Below are positions 37,516-46,708 of a DNA stretch of 64,000 nt, in pieces; the first letter of the stretch is position 1, and every line of letters starts with the position of its first letter. The translations under genes were made by a program, and so were the position numbers. The notes under the pieces were generated by a model. That model had not been told where the DNA came from. It made no database searches and saw only the letters and a list, made by a program, of their open reading frames with translations. The stretch is from Brevibacterium sp. UMB1308A. Lineage in GTDB: Bacteria; Actinomycetota; Actinomycetes; Actinomycetales; Brevibacteriaceae. The DNA lies in the NCBI RefSeq assembly GCF_030230605.1, contig NZ_JASPDO010000001.1:124001-188000 (forward strand). The letters are read 5' to 3'.

Positions 37516-38202
37516 GTGAAGGACCTGATCGACACCACCGAAATGTACCTCAAGACCATTGTGGAGCTTGAGGAGCAAGGGGTCAGGCCGTTGCGTGCAC
37601 GCATTGCAGAACGCCTCGAGCATTCTGGTCCTACTGTGTCTCAAACAGTTGCGCGTATGGAACGCGACGAACTCTTGATCGTGGATTCGGACAGGAGTCT
37701 TGAACTCACAGAATCGGGGCGTGAGTTGGCTACGTCGGTGATGCGTAAGCACCGGTTGGCTGAGAGGCTCCTGTCTGATGTGATCGGGCTGGATTGGGAA
37801 CTGGTTCACGATGAAGCGTGTAGGTGGGAACACGTGATGAGCCAGCAGGTCGAAGAACGCTTGGTGAAAATCCTTCCCACAACGAGCACCAGTCCATATG
37901 GCAACCCCATTCCGGGGTTGGAAGAACTGGGGCTTGAACCTGAAACTGGGCCACAAGCACGGGCGCTGACCGATGTCGCTACCACTGACAAAGACCTCAC
38001 GGTGAAGATCCAGTGGTTGGGTGAGCCACTTCAGGTGGACACGTTTTTGCTGGGGCAGTTCAAGCGCACGGGCGTAGTACCGGATGCCGTGGCTTCTCTG
38101 CGGGTCAACGGAGAGTACTTGACCTTGACCGTTGAAGGTGAGCCGGAAGTTTTGGACCTGCCGCCTGAGACCGCGGACAACGTGTTTGTCACTGTGGTGT
38201 GA
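37516..38202 (+). CDS. ideR: DtxR/IdeR-family metal-dependent repressor
   Basis: A 228-residue iron-type regulator: winged-helix HTH (residues about 5-65, with HSGPTVSQTVARMERDEL as recognition region), dimerisation and metal domain, and a C-terminal SH3-like domain. In DtxR numbering every metal ligand is present: Met10, His79, Glu83, His98, Cys102, Glu105 and His106, so it should respond to Fe2+ rather than be a degenerate homologue. The GTG has a GAGGGG Shine-Dalgarno. No DtxR-type operator is visible nearby. The 3' end overlaps the convergent carboxylase gene by 14 bases. Confidence 0.92.
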   Translation: MKDLIDTTEMYLKTIVELEEQGVRPLRARIAERLEHSGPTVSQTVARMERDELLIVDSDRSLELTESGRELATSVMRKHRLAERLLSDVIGLDWELVHDEACRWEHVMSQQVEERLVKILPTTSTSPYGNPIPGLEELGLEPETGPQARALTDVATTDKDLTVKIQWLGEPLQVDTFLLGQFKRTGVVPDAVASLRVNGEYLTLTVEGEPEVLDLPPETADNVFVTVV

Positions 38203-41200
38203 TGAGTGAGGCGATCCATTCGCGCGTGTGCACTGGGTCAATCACATCGTCGATATCAAAAACTTCAGCGGCTGAAAGCGCTCTGCCTTGAGCGTACAGT
38301 TCGTCAAGGAGCCGCGAATAGAGTTGTTCGCGTTCTTCGCCTTCTACTTGCGCAAGCTCTTTTGCGTACCCCAGTCGCACAGCACCCTCTAAGCCCATGG
38401 GTCCCATTTCACCTGCAGGCCATGCGATGCAGAAATCGGTAGCGTGCAGGTATCCCATGGTCATTGCCATGGCTCCAAGACCGTACGCCTTACGGATGAT
38501 CACTGCACCTGTGCTGCCTGTGAAATGTGCGCCTGCGACGAATAAGTCACCAAAAGCGCGCATGCCAGGTTCTTTTTCTGCCTCCGGTCCCACAATAAAA
38601 CCAGGGGTGTCGACAAAGCTGATGAGGGGTAGGCCCAGGTTCTCAACACACGCAATGTGCTGAGTAAAAGACCTGGCTGCATCAACATCGATCGCCCCGC
38701 CTAAATGGTGGTTGTTGTTGGCGATAAAACCGAAGCTGTGCCCGTGTACCCGCATGAACCCAACAATTGCACCAGAAGCGTAGTCAGTGCGCAGTTCAAG
38801 GAACGTGCCGTCGTCGGCCACGCTTGTGATCACGTCACGCATATCAAAGGCGCGAAGGCGATCAGCAGGAACAGTGTTTTGTGGTTCACCAGTGTGTTCG
38901 TACTCAGTGACATTCTGCGACAGTCCCAGGACCTTTTGAACGGCTTTCACGGCCGCTTGATCGTCTGGAACAACAATGTCAACGGCCCCTGAACGGCGGT
39001 GCACCGCCGTGGGACCTACTTCGCTGACGTCAAAGGTGCCCAGTCCACCTCCTGCGATCATCTGAGGACCGCCCATCCCAATGTTCGCGTCTTCGTGCGC
39101 AATGATGATGTCGCACACTCCTGCGAGAGCCGCGTTGCCGGCGAATGTGCGGCCGGCTGCGACCGCAATAAGCGGGACCACACCTCGGAGGCGTGCCAGG
39201 GCGGCAAACGTGGAAACGTTGAGCTGGGTTCCTGGTGCAATATCGGTGTCACCGGGCCTGCCGCCGCCACCTTCGACGAAGAACACAACGGGGAGTTTCT
39301 TCCGGTGAGCCAGGTCAAGAAGCCGGTCAGTTTTGGCGTGGTTGCGCGCTCCCTGGGTTCCAGCAAGCACCATGTACTCATAGCTCATGATGACAGCGCT
39401 GACCGGGCCCGAGGTCGTTTTTACCTGTCCGATTCCGCCCACGAGTCCGTCGGCGGGCGTCTTGGTAATCAATTCTTCGAGGCTTCGTCGCTTACGCTGT
39501 GCTGCGATTGCCAGTGCTCCGTATTCGACAAATGTTCCTGGAACTATCAGATCGGCCAGGTTTTCGCGGGCAGTGCGACGGTTCTGACCGTGACGTTTGG
39601 CGACCGCTTCTGGGCGGGCTTCGTCGTGTGTGACAGCGTGGCGGTCATTCACCTCTTGAATACCGGGGTGCGGTTGGCTGGTCGCTTGTGTGGCATTTTC
39701 ATGCGCCCCGTTTGCACCCTGAACAATCCACAGTGCTTGCCCCTTCACGACCGTATCTCCCACGTTCACAAGTGGGCGGGCGTTGACGTGCGGGGGTGCC
39801 ACAATGGGGTGGTGCATTTTGAGGGCTTCAATGAGCCCAAGTTCGCCCTCATTGGGTTCAAGCGAAACCACAGTTCCGGAAACCGGGGCGAGCACAGCTT
39901 CTTCACCGTCTGCAAGATCCGTAGGAACGCTGTGTTCGTCGGCTTCGACTAGGGCTTCTGGGGCAGATTCGACGATGCGTGCAAACTGGGTGTCGATTGT
40001 CGATGTCGTGGCGTCTACGGCGTAGGGGAGAAGGGCCTGTAAGAAGCTCACGTTGGTGTTGACTCCGCGAACCTGTGTGCGTGCGAGTGCTCGTTCACAG
40101 TTATTGAGCGCGGAGTCAAGATCGTGGCCTGTGCAGATGACCTTTGCTACAAGCGAGTCATAGGCTGTGCCAATTTCTGTGCCTGAACGAATCCACGTGT
40201 CGACGCGGACTCCAGCGTCGTGCGGTGCGTCAAAGGCTTCGACAGTTCCCGTCATGGGAACGACATCTCCACTTTCTGTAAACCGTTCCGCACATACTCG
40301 CGCCTGCACAGCAACTTTCTTGGTTGGAATAGGCGAGATTTCTCCACCAGTGCCCATTGCTTCGCGCAGCTGAAGTTCAACCAGGTCGAGTCCTGTTACA
40401 CACTCTGTGACAGTGTGCTCAACTTGGATACGGGGGTTGACCTCCATGAGATACCAGCCGGATTCCGTGACCAGAAATTCGACGGTTGCAAGGGATGTGT
40501 AATTGACGTGTTCGAGAAGAGTGCGGGTAGCGTCGTGGAGTTCTTCGCGCACGTTCTCTGCGAGCAGTGCTGGGGCAAGCTCGATGACTTTTTGGCGTCG
40601 ACGCTGCAGGGAACAGTCCCTGTCGCCCAGAATGTGTACGCCTGTAGACGCGCCAAGAGCCTGCACCTCAACGTGGCGTGCATTCTGAACCCACTGTTCA
40701 GCAAAAACTCTGTCGTCACCGAACCCCACGCGAGCTTCATGCGCGCATTGCGAAAGGGCTTGAGCCACGTCATCGTCGTTCGTCACGACTCGAATGCCAC
40801 GGCCCCCACCGCCAGCTACGGCCTTAATCGCTATTCCATCTGGCGATTCTTCGAGGAGCTGAACCGCTTGGGCAACCCCGGCATCACCACTCAATAGACC
40901 CGTGGACTGGGTGACTGAGATGCCCAGTGTGTTCGCCAGCGACTTCGTTCGTTCCTTGTCTCCGACAGCTTCAAGCGCCTGCGGTGTTGGTCCAACAAAA
41001 GTTAGGCCGCGATCACGTACCGTGCGGGCGAAGTCAGCGGATTCGGCAAAGAAGCCATACCCCGGGTGAACAAGGGTTGCTCCGTTATTCACTCCTGCAT
41101 CCAGGACAGCGTCAGAGTCCAAGTAGCTAGGAATCTCCACAGCGGTATCGCACGTGTCGACATGCAAACTAGTGGCGTCATCGGGGGTGTACACACCCAC

Positions 41201-41284
41201 CGTAGGTATCCCCATGAGCCGAGCAGTAGACGCGATTCGCACCGCAATTTCGCCACGGTTAGCAATGAGCAGAGTGTGTGTCAT
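38189..41284 (-). CDS. Single-chain biotin-dependent acyl-CoA carboxylase (BC-BCCP-CT fusion)
   Basis: One 1031-residue polypeptide carries all three activities. Biotin carboxylase (residues about 1-445: LIANRGEIAVRIA start, GGGGRGIRV near 155, EVNPRIQVEHTVTE near 283); biotinyl domain with EALKMHHP near 485, Lys 488 being the biotin site; carboxyltransferase halves (about 560-1031: AVIMSYEYMVLAGTQG, VDTPGFIVGPEAE). It carboxylates an acyl-CoA with bicarbonate and ATP. The fusion resembles the single-chain long-chain acyl-CoA carboxylases described in mycobacteria rather than the usual split AccA/AccD. It is the last gene of the ligase-dehydrogenase-SDR operon; the ATG overlaps the ligase stop (ATGA). 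The true substrate is unknown. Confidence 0.88.
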   Translation of the reverse strand: MTHTLLIANRGEIAVRIASTARLMGIPTVGVYTPDDATSLHVDTCDTAVEIPSYLDSDAVLDAGVNNGATLVHPGYGFFAESADFARTVRDRGLTFVGPTPQALEAVGDKERTKSLANTLGISVTQSTGLLSGDAGVAQAVQLLEESPDGIAIKAVAGGGGRGIRVVTNDDDVAQALSQCAHEARVGFGDDRVFAEQWVQNARHVEVQALGASTGVHILGDRDCSLQRRRQKVIELAPALLAENVREELHDATRTLLEHVNYTSLATVEFLVTESGWYLMEVNPRIQVEHTVTECVTGLDLVELQLREAMGTGGEISPIPTKKVAVQARVCAERFTESGDVVPMTGTVEAFDAPHDAGVRVDTWIRSGTEIGTAYDSLVAKVICTGHDLDSALNNCERALARTQVRGVNTNVSFLQALLPYAVDATTSTIDTQFARIVESAPEALVEADEHSVPTDLADGEEAVLAPVSGTVVSLEPNEGELGLIEALKMHHPIVAPPHVNARPLVNVGDTVVKGQALWIVQGANGAHENATQATSQPHPGIQEVNDRHAVTHDEARPEAVAKRHGQNRRTARENLADLIVPGTFVEYGALAIAAQRKRRSLEELITKTPADGLVGGIGQVKTTSGPVSAVIMSYEYMVLAGTQGARNHAKTDRLLDLAHRKKLPVVFFVEGGGGRPGDTDIAPGTQLNVSTFAALARLRGVVPLIAVAAGRTFAGNAALAGVCDIIIAHEDANIGMGGPQMIAGGGLGTFDVSEVGPTAVHRRSGAVDIVVPDDQAAVKAVQKVLGLSQNVTEYEHTGEPQNTVPADRLRAFDMRDVITSVADDGTFLELRTDYASGAIVGFMRVHGHSFGFIANNNHHLGGAIDVDAARSFTQHIACVENLGLPLISFVDTPGFIVGPEAEKEPGMRAFGDLFVAGAHFTGSTGAVIIRKAYGLGAMAMTMGYLHATDFCIAWPAGEMGPMGLEGAVRLGYAKELAQVEGEEREQLYSRLLDELYAQGRALSAAEVFDIDDVIDPVHTREWIASLITPQ

Positions 41285-42966
41285 CAGTCCTCTTGGTTAA
41301 GTGCGGCTACAAGGTCGACTTTTCTGATCTTGCCGGTCGCGGTCATCGGCATCGCTTCTACGAAGGTGATTTCTGGAATCTTGTATTCCGCGATGTTTGT
41401 GCGTGCCCACTCCGTAAGTTCATCTGCTGTGATCTGCGAGCCTTCTGCGCGCACAATGAATGCGACGGGAACCTGTCCGCGTTTGTTGTCATCGCGCGGT
41501 GCAACTGCAACACTGCCGACCTCGGGGTGTTGCTTAAAGAACGACTCCAGTTCAGCAGGGAACACACTCATTCCGTTGACCTTGATCATTTCTTTTGTGC
41601 GAGCAAGGTAAGTCAGCCCACCGTGATCATCAAAACGACCCGTGTCTCCAGTGAGCAACCACCCTTCAATAAGACTGTCTTCAGTTGCTTCGGGGCGGTT
41701 GAAATACCTGGTGAGAACCGAAGGCGAATTGACCAAAATCTGACCGATTTCGCCGGGTCCAACCGGTTTGAGATCGTGATCGACAACAACGATCTGGGTT
41801 CCCGGCACGGGGTAGCCCGTGTAGATCGGTTCGGCCTGGAGATCTTGGTTGTTTTCTTGAAGTCCAAACGTGGACGTGTCCATCGTGTGGGTTTCGGTCA
41901 TTCCGTATGAAGCCTCACACAATAGTGAACCAGTAGCTTTCATCCACTGTTCGCGTAGATCAACCGTGAGCTTGCGGACGAACGACACCGCTAGCACCTG
42001 GTCAAGGACGAGTGAACGTGATGCGACGTCTTTAGCGAGCAACTCATAGTAGACATCTGCCGGAGCCACCATGAACGTGACTTTCTGATCTTCGAGCAGT
42101 TCCAGCACAGCATCAGGGTGATACCGAGTCAGCAGGACAACGGTCGACCCGTCGACCAGCGGGTTAAGGATGCCGGCGTTTTCTCCAGCGATCCAAAAGA
42201 TGGGTAGGAAACAGAGGTAGACCTCGGGCTTATCACCCGGGCGCATTCCACGCACAGCCAGTGTACTCAGTGCGGTATACACCATGTGTTCGTGAGTGTG
42301 CTCGCACCCTTTGGGCAACCCAGTGGTGCCACCCGTGTAGTTGAGAGCGGCCAGAGAAGCCGGGTCGACCTCGGGACGCTGGGCAAGCGGGGCAGTGTTC
42401 GTGATCTCCTGCCAGTCCGCGCTCACTTCTTCACGCTCAAATGGGGCGCGAGGCTGAGGCGTCGCCGTTAGCGTGTCACTCAACCGGGTGTAGGCAACAT
42501 GAGGAACAGAATCGAGGTCGGCGCGGCTCGCTTCGACAACCTCGCGCAGTTCCTCTTGGGCAACAACAACCTTGGGTGACGAATCGTTGATTTCGTACGT
42601 GAAATCGTTGGCGCGGAACATGGGGTTCACTGGGACTAGCACCGCACCCAGGCGCATGATCGCAACAAAAAGAATGAGGTACTGAGGGCAGTTGCCCATG
42701 TACAGGGCAACCCGGTCACCCGTGTTGACCCCGTGTAAGCGCAACCATTCAGCAGCACGGTCAGCTAGATTGTCCAGTTCCGAGTATGTAATGTCGCGGC
42801 CGTAAAAATGCACCGCTGTGGTTTCGGGGCGTGTGAGTGCCCAATGCGCTACCCAGGTTGCAACGGTTCCGTCAACAGAATCGATCTGCGACAGAGTTTC
42901 AGCGGGGCGGTTACGGAGCTCCTCAAGTTCACGAGCAGCCGATTCCCACAGCGGTGCATACGACAT
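41284..42966 (-). CDS. AMP-dependent acyl-CoA synthetase (ligase)
   Basis: An ANL-superfamily ligase (560 aa) that activates a carboxylic acid to its CoA ester via an acyl-adenylate. Motifs: LNYTGGTTGLPKGCEHT near 210 (P-loop), SYGMTETHTMD near 346, GWLLTGDTGRFDD near 445 and the final GKIRKVD catalytic Lys near 550. It lies second-last in the operon between acyl-CoA dehydrogenase and carboxylase, so it should prepare the pathway's substrate. The ATG is at 42964-42966, eight bases after the dehydrogenase stop. Acid preference unknown. Confidence 0.9.
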   Translation of the reverse strand: MSYAPLWESAARELEELRNRPAETLSQIDSVDGTVATWVAHWALTRPETTAVHFYGRDITYSELDNLADRAAEWLRLHGVNTGDRVALYMGNCPQYLILFVAIMRLGAVLVPVNPMFRANDFTYEINDSSPKVVVAQEELREVVEASRADLDSVPHVAYTRLSDTLTATPQPRAPFEREEVSADWQEITNTAPLAQRPEVDPASLAALNYTGGTTGLPKGCEHTHEHMVYTALSTLAVRGMRPGDKPEVYLCFLPIFWIAGENAGILNPLVDGSTVVLLTRYHPDAVLELLEDQKVTFMVAPADVYYELLAKDVASRSLVLDQVLAVSFVRKLTVDLREQWMKATGSLLCEASYGMTETHTMDTSTFGLQENNQDLQAEPIYTGYPVPGTQIVVVDHDLKPVGPGEIGQILVNSPSVLTRYFNRPEATEDSLIEGWLLTGDTGRFDDHGGLTYLARTKEMIKVNGMSVFPAELESFFKQHPEVGSVAVAPRDDNKRGQVPVAFIVRAEGSQITADELTEWARTNIAEYKIPEITFVEAMPMTATGKIRKVDLVAALNQED

Positions 42967-42974
42967 GATTTCCT

Positions 42975-44177
42975 CTACTTCCGGTACTTCTTGAGTTCGT
43001 GGCGGGCAATGGTCATCTTGTGAACCTCGTCTGGTCCATCAGCAAGGCGCAGGGTACGCATGTGCGCGTACATCGAAGCCAGCGGGAAGTCGTTCGTGAC
43101 ACCGCCACCTCCGTGCACCTGAATCGCACGGTCAATCACCTTCAGCGCCATGACAGGGGCTGCGACCTTAATTTCTGAAATGAGCGTGCGCGCCACCTTG
43201 TTGCCCACGGTGTCCATGAGGTGAGCCGCGTGCAAGGTCAGCAGGCGAGCCTGGTCGATCTCAATACGCGACTCAGCGATCCAGTCCTGAATGTTCGCGC
43301 GCTGCGACAGCTTCTGACCAAAGGTCACGCGCTCTTCTGCACGCTTACACATGAGTTCCAGCGCGCGTTCGGCACATCCAATCGCACGCATGCAGTGGTG
43401 GATACGGCCTGGACCAAGGCGGGCCTGACTGATCGCGAACCCTTCGCCCTCGCCCTTGAGAACATCCTTAGCCGGCACGCGCACCTGGTCGAAAATGACC
43501 TCGGCGTGGCCCTCACGGTCGTCATACCCAAACACGGGCAGATTGCGCACAATGGTGACGCCGGGAGCGTCAGCTGGCACCACCATCATGGACTGCTGGC
43601 GGTGAGTGTCAGCGTTAGGGTCGGTCTTTCCCATCACGATGAACACGCCCAGGTTGGGGTGCATTGCGTTAGACGCGAACCACTTGCGCCCGTCCAGAAT
43701 GTACTCGTCGCCGTCCTTCTTCATGAGCAACTCGATGTTGGTCGCATCCGAGCTGGCCACGGCAGGCTCAGTCATCGCGAAAGCCGAAGCCATGGTCCCG
43801 TCAAGCAGGGGCTTGAGGTACTTTTCCTTGTGCTCATCGGTTCCGAACAGCGTGAACACTTCCATGTTCCCGGTGTCAGGAGCGTTACAGTTGATCGCTT
43901 CAGGCGCGATCTCAATTGAACGGCCGGTGATTTCGGCCAGCGGCGCGTACTCTGAGTTGGTTAAGCCCGGGCCCCACTCTGGGTGTGGGTGGAACAGGTT
44001 CCACAGGCCCTGCGACTTTGCTTCTGCCTTGAGGTCCTCCAGTACCTGCGGCATGCCGTGCGGGCCCACTTCGCGCATCTGTTCGTGGTACACCGGTTCG
44101 GCCGGGTACACGAATTCGTCCATAAACGCGTTGAGGCGTCCTTCGTAGTCTTTTCCACGTTCCGTCTGTTCAAACAT
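42975..44177 (-). CDS. Acyl-CoA dehydrogenase
   Basis: An FAD enzyme introducing the alpha,beta double bond into an acyl-CoA. It has MTEPAVASSDATNIE (FAD/substrate loop) near 132, ISQARLGPGRIHHCMRAIG near 246, and a late QVHGGGGVTNDFPLASMYAHMRTLRLADG near 365. It resembles the ACAD10/11-like or long-chain branch (longer N-terminus, PHPEWGPGLTNSEYAPLAE). The catalytic Glu cannot be fixed by eye. The start is the ATG at 44175-44177 (MFEQTERG) with an AAGGAG Shine-Dalgarno. It lies directly after the SDR gene. Confidence 0.9.
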   Translation of the reverse strand: MFEQTERGKDYEGRLNAFMDEFVYPAEPVYHEQMREVGPHGMPQVLEDLKAEAKSQGLWNLFHPHPEWGPGLTNSEYAPLAEITGRSIEIAPEAINCNAPDTGNMEVFTLFGTDEHKEKYLKPLLDGTMASAFAMTEPAVASSDATNIELLMKKDGDEYILDGRKWFASNAMHPNLGVFIVMGKTDPNADTHRQQSMMVVPADAPGVTIVRNLPVFGYDDREGHAEVIFDQVRVPAKDVLKGEGEGFAISQARLGPGRIHHCMRAIGCAERALELMCKRAEERVTFGQKLSQRANIQDWIAESRIEIDQARLLTLHAAHLMDTVGNKVARTLISEIKVAAPVMALKVIDRAIQVHGGGGVTNDFPLASMYAHMRTLRLADGPDEVHKMTIARHELKKYRK

Positions 44178-44179
44178 GT

Positions 44180-44980
44180 TTACTCCTTGTGTTGGTTGGT
44201 GAGGGTGGTTTGGTAACGCTGCATTCCGGAAATCCAACGCTGGTAGTCAGACCCCTTCATGCGATACATATCGAGAACTTCAGGGTGGGGGAGCACTAAG
44301 AATTCGTTGTTCTCGACCCCGTCGAGCACAATCTGTGCCACGTGCTGCGGTTCGTGGACCGGCCCGGCTTGTGTCACGGCCGCGGCTGCGACTTTTTCCG
44401 TGACGTTCTGCGCAGTTGTGCCTGCTTGCAACATTGCGGTGTTGACGCCCATGGGGCACACGCATGTGACGTTGATGCCGTCACCGCCGTAAGTGATGGC
44501 CAGCCATTCGGCGAATCCCACCGCGGCGTGCTTGGTAACGGAGTATTCCGCCTGCCCCAGTTGGGTGAGAAGGCCCGCCGCCGAGGCCGTCGACACGAAG
44601 TGCCCCCGTCCCCTTTCCTGCCAGCCAGGTATCAGAAGCTTGGCCGCGCGGATGTGCGCTCGCAGGTTCACATCGATTGCTGTGTCCCACGTTTCCTCGT
44701 CGCCCAGCCCAGACTGCCCCATGATCCCTGCGTTTGCGAAGAACAGGTCGACGGGGCCGTATTCTTTTTCGGTTTCAGCGATGAGCGCTTCGATTCCGGC
44801 GACTGTTGACACGTCGCCCTGCCAACCGTGGCAGCCTAGCTTTTCTGCCACCTCGGCCACCGCCTCGGCGGCATCCGCCACAACCACGCGGGCACCTCGG
44901 TTGACGAGCTCCGCTGCCAGGGCCTGCCCAATTCCGCCGGCGCCCCCGGTGACGACTGCTACGTTTCCGTTCACTTCCAT
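44180..44980 (-). CDS. Short-chain dehydrogenase/reductase
   Basis: A 266-residue classical SDR: AVVTGGAGGIGQAL near 8-21 (NAD(P) loop), NAG at about 82, Ser about 137 and YSVTK near 150 (catalytic Tyr and Lys). An Asp after the second strand (VVVADAAEA) suggests NAD preference. It would oxidise or reduce a hydroxyl or keto group in the pathway. The start is the ATG at 44978-44980 with GAGGAGATC before it. It is the first gene of the five-enzyme region on the minus strand. Confidence 0.88.
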   Translation of the reverse strand: MEVNGNVAVVTGGAGGIGQALAAELVNRGARVVVADAAEAVAEVAEKLGCHGWQGDVSTVAGIEALIAETEKEYGPVDLFFANAGIMGQSGLGDEETWDTAIDVNLRAHIRAAKLLIPGWQERGRGHFVSTASAAGLLTQLGQAEYSVTKHAAVGFAEWLAITYGGDGINVTCVCPMGVNTAMLQAGTTAQNVTEKVAAAAVTQAGPVHEPQHVAQIVLDGVENNEFLVLPHPEVLDMYRMKGSDYQRWISGMQRYQTTLTNQHKE

Positions 44981-45023
44981 GTGATCTCCTCTTCGAGCCC
45001 AATGAAGTTTATAAAACATCTTC

Positions 45024-45041
45024 ACCGATCGATCGCTCGGG
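45024..45041. promoter_or_regulatory. Imperfect palindrome shared with the MHS transporter promoter (putative regulator site)
   Basis: ACCGATCGATCGCTCGGG lies in the divergent promoter region between the SDR operon and the second ligase. It matches the perfect palindrome upstream of the MHS symporter at 14 of 18 positions, including the ACCGATC left arm. This is the size and symmetry of a TetR/FadR-type operator. No regulator gene for it is in the window. Confidence 0.55.
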
Positions 45042-45096
45042 AGCAAATGTTGTTTTAGTATGTGAGTACGTAGCCGCCATGTTTCAAAGGAGAATC

Positions 45097-46611
45097 GTGG
45101 AATTTTCACCGCTGAATCTTGCAACGCCGGTTTTCGACTTCGCGCGTAAAGACCCTGATCGCATGCAACTGCGCGGGCCCCTGACAGAGCCGCGAGTTGA
45201 AATCACCCGTGGACAGTTGGCCAGCCTGGTTGCGCGTCGCGCGCAACAGTTAGCGCCCCAGGTGAGCGAGGGGGACCGGATGCTCCTCATCGCCCCCACC
45301 ACACCGGAATTTGTGGTCGAATTCTTTGCCGCCCAAGCAATCGGGCTCACAGTCGTGGCCATCAACCCGCTGGCCACCACGCGTGAAATCGACTATTTCC
45401 TTGAAGACTCCGGAGCTAGTCGCATTGTGGCGCACCCGGCCGTGGCCCAAGCTGGCCAAGAGTCCGCCCAGAAAGCCGGCGTGACGTTCGAAACATGCCA
45501 ACTGATCACCCCGGCTGACCTGGCTGACCTTCCCCCGTTTGACGACTTCACCCCGGTCGAACGCAAAGGTGAGGACGTCGCGGTACTGTTGTACACCTCG
45601 GGCACCACGGGCCGCCCAAAGGGCGCCATGCTCACGGTCAGCAACCTCACCAACGCTGCCCGGATCGGTGGCATCGACTCGAAGATGACAGAAGACGACC
45701 GAGGTGGCACCTCCCTCCCGCTTTTCCACGTGTTTGGGCTGTCGTCAATTCTCATGGTGGCGGTCGCGCACGGCACGCAGCTGACGCTGTTGCCCCGGTT
45801 TGACCCGGTTGAACAGCTGAAAGTCATGAGCCATGACAAGCTCACGGTAGTGTCCGGAGTTCCAACGATGTGGAACGCGATCGTGCACGCGCCAGAAGGT
45901 GACTACGACTTCTCCCACATGCGGTTCGCGCTGTCAGGTGGGGCGTCAGCAGCAGTTGAGCTCATTCGCAAGTTCGAAGAACGCTTTGGCGCTGTGCTCA
46001 CGGAAGGGTATGGGCTGACGGAAACCTCGGCGATGGTGAGTATGAACCCGCTGGACGGTGTGCGTAAACCAGGGTCGGTGGGAGTGCCGCTGCCGGAACT
46101 GGAATTCTGCATTAAGGACCTCACCGGCGCCGAGGTGCCAGTAGGTGAGGTCGGTGAAGTATGTTCGCGTGGCCCGGTGAACATGCCCGGTTATTGGAAG
46201 CGGGAAGACGCAACGGCCCAAGTGATTGACGAAGACGGCTGGTTCCACACCGGTGACCTGGGCCGGGTTGATGAGGACGGATACCTATATATCGTGGACC
46301 GGCTCAAAGACCTGATCATTCACGGTGGCTACAACGTGTACCCGCGTGAGATCGAAGAAGCGATGTACGAACACCCTGGCGTTCTTGAGGCGGCCGTGCT
46401 GGGAACGGACGACGAACACTACGGGCAGATCGTTACGGCTGTTATTACTCCTATGCCAGGGGTGACGCTGACGGAAGAAGAAATTGAGGCGTTTGCTAGG
46501 GAACGGCTTTCGGCGTACAAGATTCCTCGGATCATTAAGTTCGTAGAGGCGTTGCCTAAGGGGCCAAGCGGGAAGATCCTCAAGCGCGCGATCGATGTGT
46601 CTCAGTTGTAA
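45097..46611 (+). CDS. Long-chain fatty-acid-CoA ligase (FadD-type)
   Basis: A second ANL ligase (504 aa): LLYTSGTTGRPKGAMLT near 166, GYGLTETSAMVS near 305, WFHTGDLGRVDEDGYLYIVDRLKDLIIHGGYNVYPREIEE near 382-420 and PKGPSGKILKR near 488. It is closer to classic 4-coumarate/long-chain FadD than the ligase at 41284. The start is the GTG at 45097 because AAAGGAG (45086-45092) precedes it; the ATG at 45079 lies upstream of that Shine-Dalgarno. It is divergent from the SDR operon and shares its regulatory region. Confidence 0.9.
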   Translation: MEFSPLNLATPVFDFARKDPDRMQLRGPLTEPRVEITRGQLASLVARRAQQLAPQVSEGDRMLLIAPTTPEFVVEFFAAQAIGLTVVAINPLATTREIDYFLEDSGASRIVAHPAVAQAGQESAQKAGVTFETCQLITPADLADLPPFDDFTPVERKGEDVAVLLYTSGTTGRPKGAMLTVSNLTNAARIGGIDSKMTEDDRGGTSLPLFHVFGLSSILMVAVAHGTQLTLLPRFDPVEQLKVMSHDKLTVVSGVPTMWNAIVHAPEGDYDFSHMRFALSGGASAAVELIRKFEERFGAVLTEGYGLTETSAMVSMNPLDGVRKPGSVGVPLPELEFCIKDLTGAEVPVGEVGEVCSRGPVNMPGYWKREDATAQVIDEDGWFHTGDLGRVDEDGYLYIVDRLKDLIIHGGYNVYPREIEEAMYEHPGVLEAAVLGTDDEHYGQIVTAVITPMPGVTLTEEEIEAFARERLSAYKIPRIIKFVEALPKGPSGKILKRAIDVSQL

Positions 46612-46631
46612 AGTTCGGATGTTTACAACAT

Positions 46632-46669
46632 AAAGGTGGCCGGTAGCAGTGTTGCTAACGGCCACCTTT
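46632..46669. terminator. Bidirectional terminator between the ligase and MHS symporter genes
   Basis: AAAGGTGGCCGGTAGCA pairs with TGCTAACGGCCACCTTT at 16 of 17 positions over a four-base loop, with A-rich and T-rich flanks on both sides (TAAAGG, CCTTTAATT). It lies between two convergent genes. Confidence 0.8.
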
Positions 46670-46708
46670 AATTACAGCCCTGTTGCGAACAAGGACTGTG
46701 TGACGAGG

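Noticed and set aside
37459..38241. 260-codon minus-strand ORF opposite the DtxR gene
   Set aside because: The plus strand encodes a regulator with all metal ligands; the antisense frame has no family features.
38999..39952. 317-codon plus-strand ORF opposite the carboxylase
   Set aside because: Shadow frame; the minus strand carries clear carboxylase domains through this stretch.
45024..45041. DtxR/IdeR iron box
   Set aside because: The palindrome does not match the TTAGGTTAGSCTAACCTAA-type consensus; I treat it as an unknown dimeric regulator's site.
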